A stretch of 40,292 nt of DNA, from positions 1 through 40,292 of the forward strand of contig CAZOEL010000064.1 of NCBI GenBank assembly GCA_964578835.1, written 5' to 3'. The translations under genes were made by a program, and so were the position numbers. Source of the DNA: CAZOEL01 sp964578835. Lineage in GTDB: Bacteria > Desulfobacterota > Syntrophobacteria > Syntrophobacterales > Syntrophobacteraceae. Every line of letters begins with the position of its first letter. Positions within the stretch are counted from its first letter, which is position 1. Under the pieces are notes generated by a model. That model saw nothing but the letters and a program-made list of their open reading frames with translations. It had not been told where the DNA came from and did no database searches. Positions 7,544 through 16,093 of this stretch are shown here, in pieces.

Positions 7544-8909
7544 AGTCGGAGAAAATGTGATCCAGGAGCAATCCATAGACATTTTGGGCTCTCACGCAAT
7601 TGCCGGCAAGCAGTTTTTGTTCTGTCGTCATGAATATGGGTCCGTCTTCAATGCTATCCGTCACTCGTCCATGCGACCCTTTGACAAGATCCGCATCAAG
7701 AGGAATAATGTCCAGCAGATAGCGAAAGCCGAGTTGCTTTTTAACTAGAGTCCACAGGATCTTAAGTTTGGCAAAGGGTATGGATGGGTCTATGAAAAGC
7801 TCACACGGGTCATAGCCCGGCTTAGCATGAATATTGACGGTGCGCGCAAAGTCCGGCGCTTTGCCGTCATCCTCCCAGTAATAGTATGTAAACCATGCAT
7901 CTTTTTCAGAGATAAGAATGAGGTCGCCGGACCTGGTATGATCCAGGCCGAAGGCCCTCTTCTCTTCAGAGCCCAATACTTGTTCCACACCCGGAACTTG
8001 TTCAAAATGCTCCTTAAGCTGTGAGAGCAGGCTTTTATCGTTGACATAAATGTGGGCGATCTGGTGATCGGAAACGGCGAAGGCTTTGCACCTGGCGAAG
8101 TCCAAATATTCTCGGTTCAGATCGACCTTCAGCTCTAAGCAGTCAAGACGACGCAGCAGGCGATTCGGATGAATCGGCTTCGACACATCCGTTATGGCAT
8201 ACTCAGAAAGCACAACAACCCTGCAGCCTTTACCCGCAAAGTAATCGATGAGCCTTCCGCATAGATCGTCAATCTCGCGCAAATCCTTACCCAGCTCGCC
8301 GGAAGCTCCTATTCGTTGCAAGGCGTAATCGAGATGCGGAAGATAGATGAGATGCAAAGTCGGACGATACTTCTCCTCTATCGCTATGGCCGCCTTCCCG
8401 AGCCATTCGCTGGAAGCGATTGACGCCCCTGGGCCCCAGAACTGAAAAAGCGGAAACTGACCGTATTCAGAATTGAATCTCTCTCTGAGCCCGGGCGGGA
8501 CAGTGTAGCAGTCTGGAATCTTTCTCCCATCGGCGCAGTATAAGGGGCGTGGCGTCACGACGTAATCGACGTCGGTCGCCATATTGAACCACCAACCCGT
8601 ATTAGCGCATGAAAAGGAGCCATCGCGCCTTTTCGCCTCATGCCAAATTTTCTCTCCGCGCACCAGCTTGTTGGACTGCTTCCAGAACATCACCTCGCAA
8701 AGAGAAAGGTCGTACCAGCCGTTTCCAACAATGCCGTGTTCTGAGGGAAGTCGGCCGGTGAGATAAGTAGCCTGAACGGGGCAGGTCACAGCCGGAACAA
8801 TCGCCTGAACATTGACGCAGTTGGCAAGGAGAGCCCTCAAGTTAGGCGTTTGTTCGCCGATGAGTGAACGAGTCAACCCGACAACATTCAAAACGACTGT
8901 GCGCCTCAT
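7542..8909 (-). CDS. Alkaline-phosphatase-superfamily nucleotide pyrophosphatase/phosphodiesterase
   Basis: The 455-aa protein belongs to the type I phosphodiesterase/nucleotide pyrophosphatase branch of the alkaline phosphatase superfamily. Visible landmarks are LNVVGLT at the N-terminus, TPNLRALL, the nucleophile region AVTCPVQATYLTGRLPSEHG (the threonine of VTC is the likely nucleophile), IYLPHLDYALQRIG and AVSDHQIAHIYV with metal-ligand Asp/His residues. The first metal-site aspartate of classical members appears as Asn in LNVVG, which I remember as normal for this subgroup. No signal peptide is evident, so a cytoplasmic enzyme is likely. Homologues are sometimes found with ebo genes, but none is present here. 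The substrate is unknown. Confidence 0.8.
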   Translation of the reverse strand: MRRTVVLNVVGLTRSLIGEQTPNLRALLANCVNVQAIVPAVTCPVQATYLTGRLPSEHGIVGNGWYDLSLCEVMFWKQSNKLVRGEKIWHEAKRRDGSFSCANTGWWFNMATDVDYVVTPRPLYCADGRKIPDCYTVPPGLRERFNSEYGQFPLFQFWGPGASIASSEWLGKAAIAIEEKYRPTLHLIYLPHLDYALQRIGASGELGKDLREIDDLCGRLIDYFAGKGCRVVVLSEYAITDVSKPIHPNRLLRRLDCLELKVDLNREYLDFARCKAFAVSDHQIAHIYVNDKSLLSQLKEHFEQVPGVEQVLGSEEKRAFGLDHTRSGDLILISEKDAWFTYYYWEDDGKAPDFARTVNIHAKPGYDPCELFIDPSIPFAKLKILWTLVKKQLGFRYLLDIIPLDADLVKGSHGRVTDSIEDGPIFMTTEQKLLAGNCVRAQNVYGLLLDHIFSD

Positions 8910-9298
8910 TGTTTCTCCTGCCTTTATTGAAAATAAGCTCTGCCTTTAAGATTAAGCCTTTGTTTTCGCGCTCGCCAAGATCTCTAAAGGATTACTTTAA
9001 GACCGACCATGGCGCAAGGAAACAACATCGGATTCTTAAACCCTTGCGAACGCGTCTGAGCAACCGCGCACGTTCTCGCAGAACGCACAATATTGTGACA
9101 AATATATCCACTCCTCAGCTCCCCCATGCTCTATCACATAGCGCATTAAGCCTCGATCGATCGTTGAACAAGAATGTCTCACATCTCACCTGCAAGGTGG
9201 ATATGATACAAAATCGTACAACAAATCCTTTACACTCGGAAGATCTAAAAAGAAATTATAATTACGATATCAGTAACTTATAGAAATAAATATAGAAC
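8910..9298. other. AT-rich regulatory region upstream of glnK
   Basis: This stretch separates the divergent phosphodiesterase and glnK genes. It holds a 6-bp-stem hairpin (CGTTCT, CGC, AGAACG at 9071-9085) and a perfect palindrome CACAATATTGTG at 9086-9097, roughly 200 bases upstream of the sigma-54 promoter, where an enhancer-binding protein could sit. The palindrome does not match the NtrC consensus exactly. Confidence 0.4.
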
Positions 9299-9314
9299 TG
9301 GTAAGCTATTTGCC
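9299..9314 (+). promoter_or_regulatory. Sigma-54 type -24/-12 promoter of glnK-amt
   Basis: TGGTAAGCTATTTGCC keeps the invariant GG and GC dinucleotides separated by exactly ten bases, together with the TTGC half of the consensus. The -24 half is weaker (TGGTAA rather than TGGCAC). The start would be near 9325, leaving about 49 bases of leader before the ATG at 9374. Nitrogen-regulated sigma-54 control of glnK-amt is well known in other bacteria. Confidence 0.6.
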
Positions 9315-9373
9315 TACATACAAAACTGAAAGCAAACGACAACCGCTGTAACATATTTTGAGGAGGAACTAAT

Positions 9374-9712
9374 ATGATAAGAATTGAAGCAATCATCAAA
9401 CCTTTTAAACTCAATGATGTTCAGGACGCCCTTGTTCGGATCGGTATCCAGGGAATGACCGTTTTGGAAGTAAAAGGATTCGGACGGCAAAAAGGACATG
9501 TGGAGCTGTACAGAGGGGCGGAGTATCGCGTGGATTTCGTGCCGAAGCTGATGCTCATCATTGTGGTCCCGGAGGATCAGGCTGACGCAGCTATCAGCGC
9601 CATCCAGGGAGCCGCATACACCGGAAACATCGGGGACGGAAAGATCTTCGTATCAAACGTTGAAGATGTAATGAGAATCCGCACGAGGGAAGTAGGCGCT
9701 CAGGCCGTCTAA
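9374..9712 (+). CDS. glnK: Nitrogen regulatory protein P-II (GlnB/GlnK)
   Basis: The 112-aa protein is a standard-length PII signal transducer that binds ATP/ADP and 2-oxoglutarate and reports nitrogen and energy state. The T-loop carries the uridylylation tyrosine Y51 in GAEYRVDFVPK. The B-loop region TGNIGDGKIFV and the RIRT segment of the C-terminus are intact, and GFGRQKGH is typical. AGGAGG precedes the ATG. Because amt follows 56 bases later, the GlnK name is preferred: such PII proteins plug the ammonium channel when nitrogen is plentiful. A sigma-54 type promoter lies about 60 bases upstream. Confidence 0.97.
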   Translation: MIRIEAIIKPFKLNDVQDALVRIGIQGMTVLEVKGFGRQKGHVELYRGAEYRVDFVPKLMLIIVVPEDQADAAISAIQGAAYTGNIGDGKIFVSNVEDVMRIRTREVGAQAV

Positions 9713-9768
9713 AGTCATTTTACTTTTCGAATTCATATGAAACTGCAAAATCATCCGGAGGAAAGGTC

Positions 9769-11214
9769 ATGAAAAGATTTATCGGTCTCTTACTATTAGC
9801 GTTGCTCGTATTCAGTTTTGCCCCCGCGTATGCGCAGAATGCCGAAGCTCCACCCGCGGAAGCGGCTGCCGCCGTTGCTCAGGAAGCCGCCCCTCCAAAG
9901 GTGGATACGGGCGACACAACCTGGATTCTCGTATCCGCTGCTTTGGTCATGCTCATGACCCCCGGCCTAGCGCTCTTTTATGGCGGTATGGTTAGAAGGA
10001 AGAACGTCCTTGGCACCCTTATGCAGAGCTTCGTCGCATTAGGAATTATTACCATTCAGTGGGTTCTTTTCGGGTACAGCATGGCTTTTGCCCCTGACGT
10101 CGGATCGATTATCGGCAACCTCGATTGGATAGGCTTGAACGGCGTAGGCCTCGAGCCAAACGCGGACTATGCCCCGACGATACCGCATCAGGCCTTCATG
10201 ATCTTTCAGATGATGTTCGCCATCATTACGCCTGCCCTCATCTCCGGCGCCATTGCAGAGAGAATGAAATTCAAAGCTTATCTTATCTTCATCACCATCT
10301 GGGCCATCGTGGTGTACAATCCTATGGCGCACTGGGTATGGGGCGTAGGCGGATGGATCAGGAATCTTGGAGCGCTCGATTTCGCAGGCGGCCTCGTGGT
10401 CCACATAAGCTCCGGAGTCTCGGCGCTGGCCGCCGCCTTGGTCATGGGGAAAAGAAAGAACTATGGCGTGGAGCTTATGGCGCCCCATAACCTTACCATG
10501 ACGATTCTTGGCGCCGGCATCCTGTGGTGCGGTTGGTTCGGCTTCAATGGCGGCAGTGCGCTTGCATCCGGTGGATTGGCTACTTCGGCTTTCGTTGTGA
10601 CTCACATTGCATCCGCCGCTGGGGCTCTCTCCTGGATGGCGACCGAATGGGCTCACAGAGGTAAGCCGACTGCTCTGGGCCTGGTGTCAGGCGCTGTTGC
10701 GGGCCTTGTCGGCATAACTCCAGCATGTGGCTTTGTCGGCCCCGTAGCTGCGATCATCATTGGACTCGGCGCAGGCGCCCTTTGCTATAGCGCCGTAAGC
10801 CTCAAACCCAAATTCGGCTACGACGACTCCCTGGACGTGGTCGGAGTGCACGCTGTGGGCGGTATCTGGGGCGCGATTGCTACGGGGCTCTTCGCATCGA
10901 AGCTGATCAATTCGGCCGGCAACGATGGCCTCTTCTTCGGCAATCCCGGCCAAGTTGGAATACAGCTTCTAAGCGTTGTAGCTGCGTGCGCATACGCCTT
11001 CATCGTTTCCATTATTATCCTGAAAGTGATCGACGCCACGGTAGGACTCAGAGTGGACGAGGAAGACGAGTATAGCGGACTCGACCTTAGCCAGCACGGA
11101 GAAACCGGCTATATACTTGACAGCTTCTCGAGCAAAGGCGGTTCCGGCCATGCAGAGCCGGCTGGCCATGGCGCGTTCGGCTCGGTAGGAATCCCTTCCC
11201 CCGCAAAAAAATAG
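9769..11214 (+). CDS. amt: Ammonium transporter Amt
   Basis: The 481-aa inner-membrane ammonium channel carries an N-terminal signal peptide (MKRFIGLLLLALLVFSFAPAYA) and a low-complexity Ala/Glu spacer before eleven predicted membrane spans. The family signature near LALFYGGMVRRKNVLG is present, as are the two pore histidines (DFAGGLVVHISSG and LDVVGVHAVGGIWGA). The C-terminal cytoplasmic tail, DEEDEYSGLDLSQHGETGY, is the usual GlnK-responsive segment and continues into a glycine- and histidine-containing extension. GGAGG precedes the ATG. It is co-transcribed with glnK and ends before a strong terminator. Confidence 0.97.
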   Translation: MKRFIGLLLLALLVFSFAPAYAQNAEAPPAEAAAAVAQEAAPPKVDTGDTTWILVSAALVMLMTPGLALFYGGMVRRKNVLGTLMQSFVALGIITIQWVLFGYSMAFAPDVGSIIGNLDWIGLNGVGLEPNADYAPTIPHQAFMIFQMMFAIITPALISGAIAERMKFKAYLIFITIWAIVVYNPMAHWVWGVGGWIRNLGALDFAGGLVVHISSGVSALAAALVMGKRKNYGVELMAPHNLTMTILGAGILWCGWFGFNGGSALASGGLATSAFVVTHIASAAGALSWMATEWAHRGKPTALGLVSGAVAGLVGITPACGFVGPVAAIIIGLGAGALCYSAVSLKPKFGYDDSLDVVGVHAVGGIWGAIATGLFASKLINSAGNDGLFFGNPGQVGIQLLSVVAACAYAFIVSIIILKVIDATVGLRVDEEDEYSGLDLSQHGETGYILDSFSSKGGSGHAEPAGHGAFGSVGIPSPAKK

Positions 11215-11247
11215 GGATGATGTAAGATCCCATACTATCAACAATTG

Positions 11248-11297
11248 AGCTGCGCCCGTTGACGCTTGAATAACGGGCGCAGCTTTTTTTATTTTTT
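11248..11297 (+). terminator. Intrinsic terminator of glnK-amt
   Basis: A 13-bp GC-rich stem (AGCTGCGCCCGTT paired with AACGGGCGCAGCT) with an 11-base loop is followed directly by a T-run at 11284-11291 and further T-rich sequence. This is the clearest Rho-independent terminator in the window. Confidence 0.9.
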
Positions 11298-11450
11298 CGC
11301 CATCGGGAAGTCTGCCTACCAAAATGAGTATTTTCCCGATTGCTTAGCTGCAGTGCTCGTGCTTATATACGCTGCAGGTTGATGAGAAATTCTTCACATC
11401 CTTTTCGAGCCTAGAGCTTGAAGCCGGCAACGGCTGGAGAGGAGGCAGCC

Positions 11451-11924
11451 ATGAAGACCAAACTGATCGCCCCACATCGTCCCAAGAAAGGAATCCGCGG
11501 TTGGGAGCTGACCAATCCGGACCCGAGAGTATTCGAGTCCAGGAACGTCGAAGTCTATGGAGACTGCAAAAATTGTCCGTTTCTTGGCGATTGCAGAACT
11601 CCATGTGAATCCGTTCGAGAGCTGCGCCCCAAGAAAGGAGACATTTACGAACTGGGAAGCGAAATTTCCAAGGAAGGGGAAAAATCTACTTACTACGCTT
11701 TTATATTCGGAAATGAGAAGAAACTGATCCATGTAACGGATCACAAATGGTTTTGGACAGAGATCGCATACGTAGCAGAAGAAGAGCTTCCTGAATCGCT
11801 CGTGATGTTTGCAAAGAATCTTTTCGGGAATCCGCCCCTTCCATTCCCGGAAGCCCGAACTATCGAGAAGGTCAGTGAAGAACAAGTGGATAAATGGCCG
11901 GGGACTATTGAAGATGCTGCTTAG
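11451..11924 (+). CDS. Unrecognised four-cysteine protein downstream of amt
   Basis: I take ATG 11451 as the start, because GAGAGGAGG lies seven bases upstream, giving 157 aa. Four cysteines sit at residues 39, 42, 48 and 52 (GDCKNCPFLGDCRTPC). This C-x2-C-x5-C-x3-C spacing could bind zinc or an iron-sulfur cluster. The rest is charged, without signal peptide or membrane span, and ends in an acidic tail. I do not recognise a family. The gene has its own ribosome site and follows the amt terminator, so it is probably transcribed separately. Confidence 0.75.
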   Translation: MKTKLIAPHRPKKGIRGWELTNPDPRVFESRNVEVYGDCKNCPFLGDCRTPCESVRELRPKKGDIYELGSEISKEGEKSTYYAFIFGNEKKLIHVTDHKWFWTEIAYVAEEELPESLVMFAKNLFGNPPLPFPEARTIEKVSEEQVDKWPGTIEDAA

Positions 11925-11957
11925 AATGCTGCTCTTCAAAAAATAGGAGACGGATCT

Positions 11958-12035
11958 GTGAGGAAAGAGTTATTGACTTTGTTAGAGGCTCAGCGGGGTG
12001 AAAAAGGAACGCCTTCAGGATGCCCTGATAGATGA
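11958..12035 (+). CDS. Possible 25-aa ORF
   Basis: A GTG at 11958 lies eight bases after GGAG and opens a 25-codon frame (MRKELLTLLEAQRGEKG, then TPSGCPDR) 33 bases downstream of the four-cysteine gene. It could be a coupled microprotein or chance. No homologue comes to mind, and the remaining 110 bases before the convergent CoA ligase gene contain nothing I can call. Confidence 0.25.
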   Translation: MRKELLTLLEAQRGEKGTPSGCPDR

Positions 12036-12147
12036 TGATCTTTTCTTCGTCAAGCGCAGTTGTTTTCTCTTAGATGTTGGAAGCACCCCTTTTTCGCCCC
12101 AGCATGATCGCCCCGGTATGCATTCCGTTCGCCACCTGATGTTCACG

Positions 12148-13455
12148 TCATTCAACAGCAATCGACCTTTTAGCGGATCCAGTTGAAGGAATCCACCCTT
12201 CCCGCCTCACTTCAACGGCAACAGAAAGCAGATCTGCTTCACAGGCCTCCTTCAGAACTGAAATCGCATCAAGTGAGCTCAAAGCTTGACGCGCCAATGT
12301 GTCAGCGGCGTCCTCCATTGCATGGATCTGGATTTGCAGCTTATCCCTCTTTGCTCCACGTTTTAGAATCGCATGAAAATTCAAGAGCCCGCCTACTCGA
12401 AAAAGCGCTTCATCAAGGTCCATTATGCTGAGTGCGCCCGAACCGCGGAGAGTAACGCCTTCTCCTATTCTCCCACCAATGCGCTCCAGGCTTCTAAGCA
12501 GCGTCCCACAAGGACATTTTTCAGGAATAAAGCGACTGATATCGCCCGTTCGGTACCGTATGAGCGGCATGCCGCGCCGGGTGAGAGTAGTGAAGACCAC
12601 TTCTCCCGGTTTTCCTTCTTCAATGGGAGCGCCCGTTATCGGGTCGACAATTTCAAAAAGCAGATCCGCTTCCCTCAGATGATAGCCGAAGTGGGCCTGA
12701 CATTCGACGCCGCCACCATATCCCATCTCCGTCATGCCGTAATGGGTAAAGACCTCACAGCCCCATGCGTTCTCAAGCTCGCTGACGATGGCGTGCGGCG
12801 CGTGATCTGTGCTGAGCAAAACGGTTCGCGGCGCGACCCTACCCCTGCCGAGCCTTGCCAAAGCCAGGACTTGCACGGGAATTCCCACTAAAGAGTCAAC
12901 CTTCTCTCGGGCCATGATCTCAAGAGTCTGGAGCGCATCCACCACGGGTCCATGAGGAATTCCCACAGCTCCGAGCCGATCCAGACTTTTGATGAGCAAA
13001 TCCCCGACACTCCCGGGGGTTGATCCGGGAAGAAGCGTAAGCACTCTCTCCCCGGACTCCACGAGCGTTGACATGCCGCAATGGAAGAAGTCCATCGTCA
13101 ACTCCTGGTCCTCCGGTGTGAAGTGTATGCGCTTGGGGTCCCCTGTGGTCCCGGAGGTGGGAAGGGTAACAACACGATTGAATTCACTCTGAGAAACGCA
13201 TAGGAAATCTAAAGGGTTGCGCCGTATATCTTCTGCAGTGGTAAAAGGGAGAAACGCGAGATCTTTCAAAGACGAAAGACTGTCCTCCTTAAAACCGCTC
13301 AGACGCGCTCCGTAGTAAAGGCTTTGTTTTTTGGCCCATAAAACTGTCTCATATAACTTTTGGAGCTGACGGGCTTCTATAATATCTCGGGTAAGCAGCG
13401 CTTTGTCCCCGGCGATCTTCTGATGCATCCAGCGTTCGAGTGGAGTGATCTTCAT
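12148..13455 (-). CDS. DVU_1553-like AMP-dependent CoA ligase (PaaK-type)
   Basis: The 435-aa phenylacetate-CoA-ligase-like adenylating enzyme shows the P-loop LPTSGTTGDPKRIHFT, the GMTEMGYGGGVEC adenylate-binding motif and the RYRTGDISRFI stretch, followed by a CPCG pair typical of the PaaK branch. It is the last gene of a six-gene minus-strand cluster, 17 bases after the radical SAM gene, with AGGTGG before its ATG. Both order and content match what I remember of the Desulfovibrio vulgaris DVU_1553-1557 locus. The acid it activates is unknown; the context suggests a role in a maturation or cofactor pathway rather than carbon catabolism. Confidence 0.8.
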   Translation of the reverse strand: MKITPLERWMHQKIAGDKALLTRDIIEARQLQKLYETVLWAKKQSLYYGARLSGFKEDSLSSLKDLAFLPFTTAEDIRRNPLDFLCVSQSEFNRVVTLPTSGTTGDPKRIHFTPEDQELTMDFFHCGMSTLVESGERVLTLLPGSTPGSVGDLLIKSLDRLGAVGIPHGPVVDALQTLEIMAREKVDSLVGIPVQVLALARLGRGRVAPRTVLLSTDHAPHAIVSELENAWGCEVFTHYGMTEMGYGGGVECQAHFGYHLREADLLFEIVDPITGAPIEEGKPGEVVFTTLTRRGMPLIRYRTGDISRFIPEKCPCGTLLRSLERIGGRIGEGVTLRGSGALSIMDLDEALFRVGGLLNFHAILKRGAKRDKLQIQIHAMEDAADTLARQALSSLDAISVLKEACEADLLSVAVEVRREGWIPSTGSAKRSIAVE

Positions 13456-13472
13456 TTTCCACCTAATCTATT

Positions 13473-14822
13473 TCATGGTCGATACAAAGCGCGTCCGCGG
13501 CTGTCCGTTAGGTTGTAAGCGCAGAAAGGGACTAGTCCGCCGTCGGGAGCCACCACATGGATGCAGCAGTCCCTCAGACGATCGAGGTCGAGATTCCAGA
13601 CATCCTGGAAGGCCATGCCGGATACGCAGAGGGTGTGAGTGCGAGCCCGAGCCAAAAAATCCTCCAAACCGCCAATGGACCCTTGGGGCTCTGTCTTTTC
13701 GGGCGGCGGAGACTGCGACCAGAATCGACTAACAAAACTGCGCGTCTTTGCGGCGCCGATCTCCGCCGGCTCCGATTGCGAGCAGCATCTAGCGGGATCA
13801 TGGCTGCTCCATGCTTTAATCTCCCCGTCTGGAAAAAGGATGAAATTTCCGTGAAAGGAGCAGAAGGCATTCTCACACCCGGGAGGCTCAAAATTCTCCA
13901 CTTTGAGCCTTGCTTTCGTTTGACGCTCGATCTCTCTTATGACCTCCGGGATGGTTATGCGGGCTTCATGCGAAGGCGCGGCGGGATATCTTCCAAAATA
14001 GCTTACAGGCTGGAAGTGCACCCCTCGAACAGCCGGCATATGCTCAAAGGCATATCGGATTATCGCGCCGATCTCATGGATGTTGATCCCGGGAATCAAG
14101 GTTGGGACAAGAATCACCCCCACTCCATGCTCAGCACAATGCTCCACGGCTAATCGTTTTTCATGGGATAGAGGACGCCCTCTCACCTTCTCATAAGTAG
14201 CATCTTCCAGACCGTCGAACTGCAAGAAGACGGATGCGACGCCGGCGTCTTTAAGCTCTTTTGCATAACCTGCATCGTCCGCCAGACGAAGGCCGTTTGT
14301 GTTAACCTGGATAAAAGAAAAACCGAGAGAGCGGCCTATCGAGATGATTTCGGGCAGATCCTCGCGCAAGGTCGGCTCTCCGCCTGACAACTGGATGTTG
14401 AAGGGTCCCCCGGTTGCTAAGAGCCTCTCAAAAAAGCCCCGGATTGTTTGGAGGTCGGGGTCTTCCGTTCGGCGTTCACCGCCGTCCGCAAAACAATAGG
14501 AGCAGCGCAGATTGCAGCGCTGAGTCACCTCAATAAGGGCGGTGCAGGTGTGCTGGCGGTGCTCGGGACATAGACCGCAGTCCCAGGGACAGCCCTTTTC
14601 CACGGCTTTAAAGGGCGATTTGGGATATGAAGGGGTTTTGGGACGTTGCCAGAAGCCGAAAAAAGGAGAACCTCGCCATATAGGGGCCTCGAATTGACCG
14701 TGTTCCGGACATTCCTTTCGGAGAAATACGTCTTCTCCGCACAGCAACTTCACGGCTTTCACCTTCATCAGACACTCCGGGCAGACGCTCTCTGTAGTAG
14801 AAAGCAGAACCTCTCCCTTCAT
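13473..14822 (-). CDS. trsS: Radical SAM protein, TrsS-like
   Basis: The 449-aa radical SAM protein carries an N-terminal zinc-ribbon-like region (C14 and C17 in SVCPECLMK, then CPEHG), a second cysteine cluster (C78, C82, C85 and C93) and the radical SAM motif C103, C107 and C110 (CNLRCSYC). The SAM-binding LSGGEPTLRED follows, and more cysteines occur in the C-terminal half (PPGCENAFCSFHG and ARCCS). I recall this family as TrsS, in which some members carry selenocysteine. I see no in-frame UGA readthrough here, so this appears to be a Cys form. Its ATG overlaps the stop of the preceding gene by four bases. The substrate is unknown. Confidence 0.8.
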   Translation of the reverse strand: MKGEVLLSTTESVCPECLMKVKAVKLLCGEDVFLRKECPEHGQFEAPIWRGSPFFGFWQRPKTPSYPKSPFKAVEKGCPWDCGLCPEHRQHTCTALIEVTQRCNLRCSYCFADGGERRTEDPDLQTIRGFFERLLATGGPFNIQLSGGEPTLREDLPEIISIGRSLGFSFIQVNTNGLRLADDAGYAKELKDAGVASVFLQFDGLEDATYEKVRGRPLSHEKRLAVEHCAEHGVGVILVPTLIPGINIHEIGAIIRYAFEHMPAVRGVHFQPVSYFGRYPAAPSHEARITIPEVIREIERQTKARLKVENFEPPGCENAFCSFHGNFILFPDGEIKAWSSHDPARCCSQSEPAEIGAAKTRSFVSRFWSQSPPPEKTEPQGSIGGLEDFLARARTHTLCVSGMAFQDVWNLDLDRLRDCCIHVVAPDGGLVPFCAYNLTDSRGRALYRP

Positions 14823-15265
14823 GAGCGTCCTTCCGAAAGGTCAAAACCGTTTTGAGACAGGATGAGCTTTACCTTTTCATAGGTCCCGCGCACCATATTG
14901 GGACAACGAGAGGCGCGGGCGCCGGGATCGTCTCCCAGAATAGTCTCACATTGAATGCCCCCATACATACCGCCATATTCATCCGAGAACCACTCTACCA
15001 ACTCGCCGATCATTACGTTCAAGCGAGGGTCTTCTTCCTCCTCCGGCGTTCCTTTTCCCGCATAGAGCCCCAGCAGACACGCGCCGCCCGTCAAAGCCCC
15101 GCAGACTCCCCCCGAAAAGCCTATTCCTCCTGCCAGACCGGACAAGGACCTGACCAGGTCGACATTAACCTTCCCTTGGGCTTCAAGACCCAGAATAATC
15201 AGGATCTGACTGCACTGAAAACCGTGCTTCGCCAGCTTGATCATGCGTATTATTTCATCAGTCAC
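14819..15265 (-). CDS. C-GCAxxG-C-C family protein (DVU_1555-like)
   Basis: I start at GTG 15265, because AAGGAG lies seven bases upstream and an earlier in-frame start would run deep into the methyltransferase gene. This gives a 148-aa protein of the C-GCAxxG-C-C redox family: C18 in GFQCSQ, the core SGGVCGALTGGACLLG, and later cysteines in QCETILG and SRCPNMV. Such proteins are presumed to bind redox-active metal or form disulfides. The start overlaps the methyltransferase stop by eight bases, and the stop overlaps the radical SAM start, so the three are translationally coupled. Confidence 0.85.
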   Translation of the reverse strand: MTDEIIRMIKLAKHGFQCSQILIILGLEAQGKVNVDLVRSLSGLAGGIGFSGGVCGALTGGACLLGLYAGKGTPEEEEDPRLNVMIGELVEWFSDEYGGMYGGIQCETILGDDPGARASRCPNMVRGTYEKVKLILSQNGFDLSEGRS

Positions 15266-16028
15266 AGAGTTGCTCCTTACAAGAAGGATGACCAGTCTTC
15301 CTGGCCATGACAAAAAAGTACCCAGGTCTTCCCAATGTTATCGCATGATGGATCTGTTGACCGGCTCCCAATTCGGCAGTCCCCCGCGCACAGCCCCAGA
15401 AGGCTTCCAGGGAACCGTAGGAAAAGATGAGCCGGGCGGCAAACTCTTTCAGAGCATGAGTATGATCCTGCCAATGGAGCACGCTAAATCCATGGCGCTC
15501 CAGCCTCTCGATCCACTCCTCTTCGGAAACGGCGCCGGTAAGACAGCTTCTGATGGGCAGCCCTCGGAGGCTCTGTGCGCCATCAGGGGCGCGCGCATAG
15601 ACATCATGGATCAGCAGCAGCCCTCCATGCTTCATTACCCGGAAGCATTCTTCGAGGGTCATATCCACATCCTCCATAACCGAAAGGCTGCACTCCGCCA
15701 GTATGGCGTCCAGAGCGGAATCGGCAAGGGGGAGGCAAGCTCCGGACGCCCGAGCAAAAGGCCCGAGAGGATTTCTTCGACGCGCGTCTTCCAGAAGAAG
15801 CATCGAATGGTCTATCCCGACAGCGTGGAACCCGCATTCATCAACCAGCAAGTTCAAACTAACGCCCGTCCCGCACCCGATATCCAACACAAAAGAACCG
15901 GGAGGCAGGGCGGCGAGAGAAAGAGCTTTCCGCGTCAACTCGAGCCCGCCAGGCCTTATCAGCCCATCGCCCACTTTGCGCAACGCCGCCGATTCATAGA
16001 TACGGCATGTTTCTTGATTAACGGTCAT
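15258..16028 (-). CDS. trsM: DVU_1556-like class I methyltransferase
   Basis: The 256-aa SAM-dependent methyltransferase shows motif I VLDIGCGTG at residues 47-55, the acidic GID at the end of the next strand, and the later FRVMKHGGLLLIHDVYA segment of the Rossmann fold. The C-terminal part (SYGSLEAFWGC) is specific to the subgroup as I recall it. It is the third gene of the cluster, preceded by a 65-base gap and overlapping the next gene by eight bases. No strong Shine-Dalgarno is visible before the ATG. Its partner and substrate are unknown. The trsM name follows the association with TrsS and is from memory. Confidence 0.8.
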   Translation of the reverse strand: MTVNQETCRIYESAALRKVGDGLIRPGGLELTRKALSLAALPPGSFVLDIGCGTGVSLNLLVDECGFHAVGIDHSMLLLEDARRRNPLGPFARASGACLPLADSALDAILAECSLSVMEDVDMTLEECFRVMKHGGLLLIHDVYARAPDGAQSLRGLPIRSCLTGAVSEEEWIERLERHGFSVLHWQDHTHALKEFAARLIFSYGSLEAFWGCARGTAELGAGQQIHHAITLGRPGYFFVMARKTGHPSCKEQLCD

Positions 16029-16093
16029 AAAAGTTTCAACAGCAGTGGCAGATTGTTTTTCTACAGGCTACAAGGGAGGAGAGATCAGAGGAC

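Noticed and set aside
10039..10656. Long minus-strand frame inside amt
   Set aside because: It is the antisense shadow of the clear Amt coding sequence and has no ribosome site or recognisable product.
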